Below, piece after piece: positions 61,001 to 64,000 of a stretch of 64,000 bases of DNA (the stretch's first letter is position 1; each line of letters begins with the position of its first letter). The position numbers were made by a program, and so were the translations under genes. Under the pieces are notes generated by a model. It made no database searches, was not told the DNA's origin, and was given only the letters and a program-made list of their open reading frames with translations. Origin of the DNA: Pelobates cultripes (lineage: Eukaryota > Chordata > Amphibia > Anura > Pelobatidae); the NCBI GenBank assembly GCA_933207985.1, contig OW240918.1, positions 22,747,488 through 22,811,487 on the forward strand, given 5' to 3'.

Positions 61001-64000
61001 CTGGCCTTAGGTTTCTGGAAAAAAGTATAGCTCGATTAATTGTTCTCCTGAAAACTTTGTAAGTAAAAAAAATGATATTTCCTCCTGATTGTGTTTCATA
61101 TAAGGGTGTTAGTATATTTATGAATTAATCAATTAATTATAATTTTGTTGCGCTTGGGTGCTCCTCCATTGCTGTTTTGCCAAGCCAGTTGGACACATTT
61201 TGAAAATAAGTGACTCTGCCAGATATCAGGAGACTACCCCTTTCTCAGCCAAATAAATGCAAAATATATACATCCAAGTTATCAATGGTAATTTTGTAAA
61301 ACCTAGGCTTCAGTGACAGACTAAGAAGCTGGGTGCTTAGATTGCAACATAACCATTACTCCAAACTGTAATTTAATTTTGGTACGAAGAAAACATCTGT
61401 TTTATAAAGCACATGCAGTTTATTATTTAATGTTTTTCTTTTGAATGTAAAATGTAAGGTTGTATCTACAAAGTGGAATACATTGCTCCCATGTTAATGT
61501 TTTGCTTTGCGGGATTCTAGAATTTCCTCTTCTGGTAATTGTTTGCCTTATATGCTTTTACTCTCACAATTATTTTACCATTAACACTAAATACACCTCT
61601 ATGCACAATAAACAAAGCTTTTTATTTAACATTCCGGCAATAGAGGGCTAATTCAGCCAAGTCTGTGTTTCTGTGCCAATAATCCCAATTGTATTTTATT
61701 TAAAAGTCACTGTTGCATGTAAATATCCAGCCTAAAAATAACAGGAAAAAAAACAAAGCAACAAACAAACTTTTTTTTCCCTTCGATTCAAACTATTTTC
61801 ATGAATTATTTAGTATTGTGAAGTTTCATTAATATGCAAGTAACAAACTCTGTCCAAGATAAGTTTGACAGACAGAGTAAACACTGTTTGGTACTGTGGG
61901 AAAACTAACAAAACAATGGCTTTATGAACACCTTTGTAATATTTCACAAACCCACACGTTTTGCATTTATTTTTATTTAACTAAATTCCTAATTAGAACA
62001 ATATTTAAAATGGGGGTGTCTTAAAGGGACATGTATGTAAAAATGCCACTTTATCATAAGCCAACTTAAATGTAGAAGATGTAGAATAATAATCAAGTAC
62101 ACTGCTCACTTTATTCATGTGTGTGACTCATACCATTTATCTGATTAAATGTGTGCTATAAAGTGCTATATAGAACAGGGATCAGCAACCTTTGGCACTC
62201 TAGATTTCGTGGACTACATTTTCCATAATGCTTATTTGCTATGTAGTCCACAACAGCATCAGGGGAGATATACCCCTCCCCCCACCCCACTAAAGCTACC
62301 TTTATGAGTCTATTTTGGCCCCCCTGGGGATGTGACAAGAATATCCTGAGATGCATGGCGATTATGTGGTAAGTCCTTCAGATTCAGTCAGTCCCTGTAC
62401 TAACAGATACTTTGATCAATAATTTGAGCAGACTGTCATTCTATTGGTCTATTGGCAATAGCTGCCTATCAGAGGACTTTATATGTATATCTGAACAACC
62501 TTAATTCTAAGAATGTTAGGTATTCACACTGAGTAACTTTAGTAACCATTTATTTTAACTCTAATCACTTGAATATTTTGCTTAGGCACTTGTTAATTTT
62601 AAATACTAAATCTGTCCAAATCAAATGTATTTAACTTATTTTAGAAACTCAGGATTTTAAGGTTAGTCTTGATTTCTCTGGGATATAACTCTTACTCGCG
62701 GTCAACTTTGTTCCTACCAGATATCTATTATGGTAACATGCACAGTACCTTGTTGTTTCTGAAGATACAACCCAGTTCCTGCAACTTTAGGTACAGTCTA
62801 TTTGTTTGTGAGGCTATACCATTATTCTTACGTCACATTTATCAGTCCAAATTTAGAAACAAAATAAAAAAATAAAGATAAGCTGCCTGCACAGTTGCAA
62901 AGATTTGCGTCAAACTTCTAAATGGCGGAGCAAGCTTCAGGAGCATTCCACTTGTATCCACACATTTCATAACTTGTGTCATAACTTTCACAACTAGTGT
63001 AGCACGACTGGGTCAATTTGCTAAAATTTGCTAACATTTTGTGCCTTAATAAAGCTCTTAAACCTCTGTCAGCAAATCGATGAAAATCTAAAGGCACAGT
63101 TAAAATATATGGTAATTTTATCATGAAATGTTAATCTTTATAAAATACATAAAATATAATCGAACATTAATAATGCACATAAATTACAATCAGATATCAT
63201 ATGCAAATAGGGATTTGCCCTAGAATCAGATCATGTGACCGAAATCAGTAGGAGGAAGTGCATTTTACGCATAGAGCACTAAAAGATCTAATGGGGGAAT
63301 GAGGCAATATTTCATAACAGTAGTCAGATTTACTAAATTACGCATTAAGTATCCAGATGCATAAATGACAGATGCATCTATTTATTTATTGTTTTAAAAA
63401 AGTCCATTAAAAACTTATTTTTATATAAACTGTTTTTATGATTTTTATATTTTTTTCACAGAATGAGTTACATTTAATAAATCTATTTTCATGTACAGGA
63501 AACATGAAATAAATTATGTTACCCCTTTATCAACAAACATGTTTACTTAAAAAAAAAAACGTAATCACAAAAAGACAGCAAATGTTGCGCAATTCTTTGG
63601 TTGTTCAGTTAGAACAATGTGAATTTAATTTCTAAGGAATTCTATGTAACTTGACTTTTTTAAGTTTATGAGTTCCAGCTAAGAAAAATAAGCAGTCTGT
63701 CCTCAAGGGAAATCTCTACAATTCTAAAATCAAGGTTCAGAACAATTTTAACCTTTTTGTTTGCATGAAAGCTTAGAGGTAAGTAATACTTTGTAAAGAT
63801 CAGTTTAATTATTACAAATTCCTTGGTGCTTTTTTATTTTTGTGCTTTAAGCGCGATGACATTTCAGAGTATCTTTACCTTCACAGGTCTCATATGGTTA
63901 TTTGCTAACAGGAATATTTACTAAAGTGAGAATTAGAAGTGAATTCAAACTGAATCTAAAGTCAAAATAGCTGAACTGTAAACATTTTCTAAGTCAGCTA
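58001..64000. other. AT-rich non-coding stretch
   Basis: No gene supported. It includes a MITE-end fragment at 58690-58710, a hAT-like end at 62176-62280 (listed), and at 63915-64000 the start of another TTTACTAAA-ended repeat running off the window. Confidence 0.5.
62176..62280. mobile_element. Fragment of a hAT-like MITE
   Basis: CAGGGATCAGCAACCTTTGG followed by a GGACTACATTTTCCATAATG segment and an inverted TATGTAGTCCAC further on, a pattern common to vertebrate hAT MITEs. The right end is not clear. Confidence 0.55.

Noticed and set aside
1..64000. CRISPR arrays, tRNA or rRNA genes, bacterial operons
   Set aside because: None seen; the sequence is eukaryotic and repeats present are minisatellite or transposon in nature.

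Overview
The window is vertebrate non-coding DNA, most likely from a frog. It is AT-rich, has no convincing host exon, and is dense in transposon remnants: TTAA-flanked MITEs with piggyBac-style ends, a hAT hairpin MITE, a Tc1-like tail, CR1-like and other LINE fragments. The frog assignment is inference from this repeat mix and from the retroviral family; no host gene confirms it. A 100-N assembly gap lies at 8809-8908.

The main feature is a tandem endogenous retrovirus at 8909-27830, all on the + strand. The order is: (gap) pol - env - LTR - gag - pol - env - LTR. Copy 1 begins inside the protease right after the gap and shares the middle LTR (15333-16998) with copy 2, whose 3' LTR is 26191-27830. 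The repeat period is about 10.86 kb. The coding regions of the two copies look about 97-98% identical by eye; the LTRs differ much more, in patches. LTRs begin TGT and end ACA, a primer-binding site follows the middle LTR, and an A/G polypurine tract precedes each LTR.

The virus encodes a Gag with a long coiled coil and no CCHC zinc knuckle. Its Pol has a protease (DTGS), an apparent second degenerate protease-like domain, RT (YVDD), a degenerate RNase H tether, a second complete RNase H, and an integrase (HHCC, DDE, GPY/F-like). The Env is small (about 349 aa), with a signal peptide, a furin-type site, a fusion-peptide-like stretch and a heptad-repeat region, but no large surface subunit. 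This set of traits fits the lokiretroviruses described from amphibian and other vertebrate genomes better than orthoretroviruses or typical Ty3/gypsy elements; I hold that assignment at moderate confidence. Both copies are broken: copy 1 by a nonsense codon, an integrase frameshift and env indels; copy 2 by a 1-base deletion in integrase. A canonical -1 frameshift heptamer lies near the end of gag.

Outside the provirus: a minisatellite with a 54-bp higher-order repeat (3357-4240); a 1.05-kb element with exact 18-bp terminal inverted repeats (5713-6762); three 80-bp palindromic TTAA elements (7315, 28835, 39573); a 2.9-kb TTAA-bounded relative (52296-55200); three 0.4-kb AGGACCACT-type MITEs (34613, 47551, 51827); a pair of inverted 0.2-kb copies (37421 and 41408); a hAT hairpin MITE (37791-37965); LINE fragments (43411-44320 minus, 46300-47007, 49268-49657, 56380-56640 minus); and a GATA-type microsatellite (57820-58000). 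The rest is AT-rich sequence in which I see no gene.
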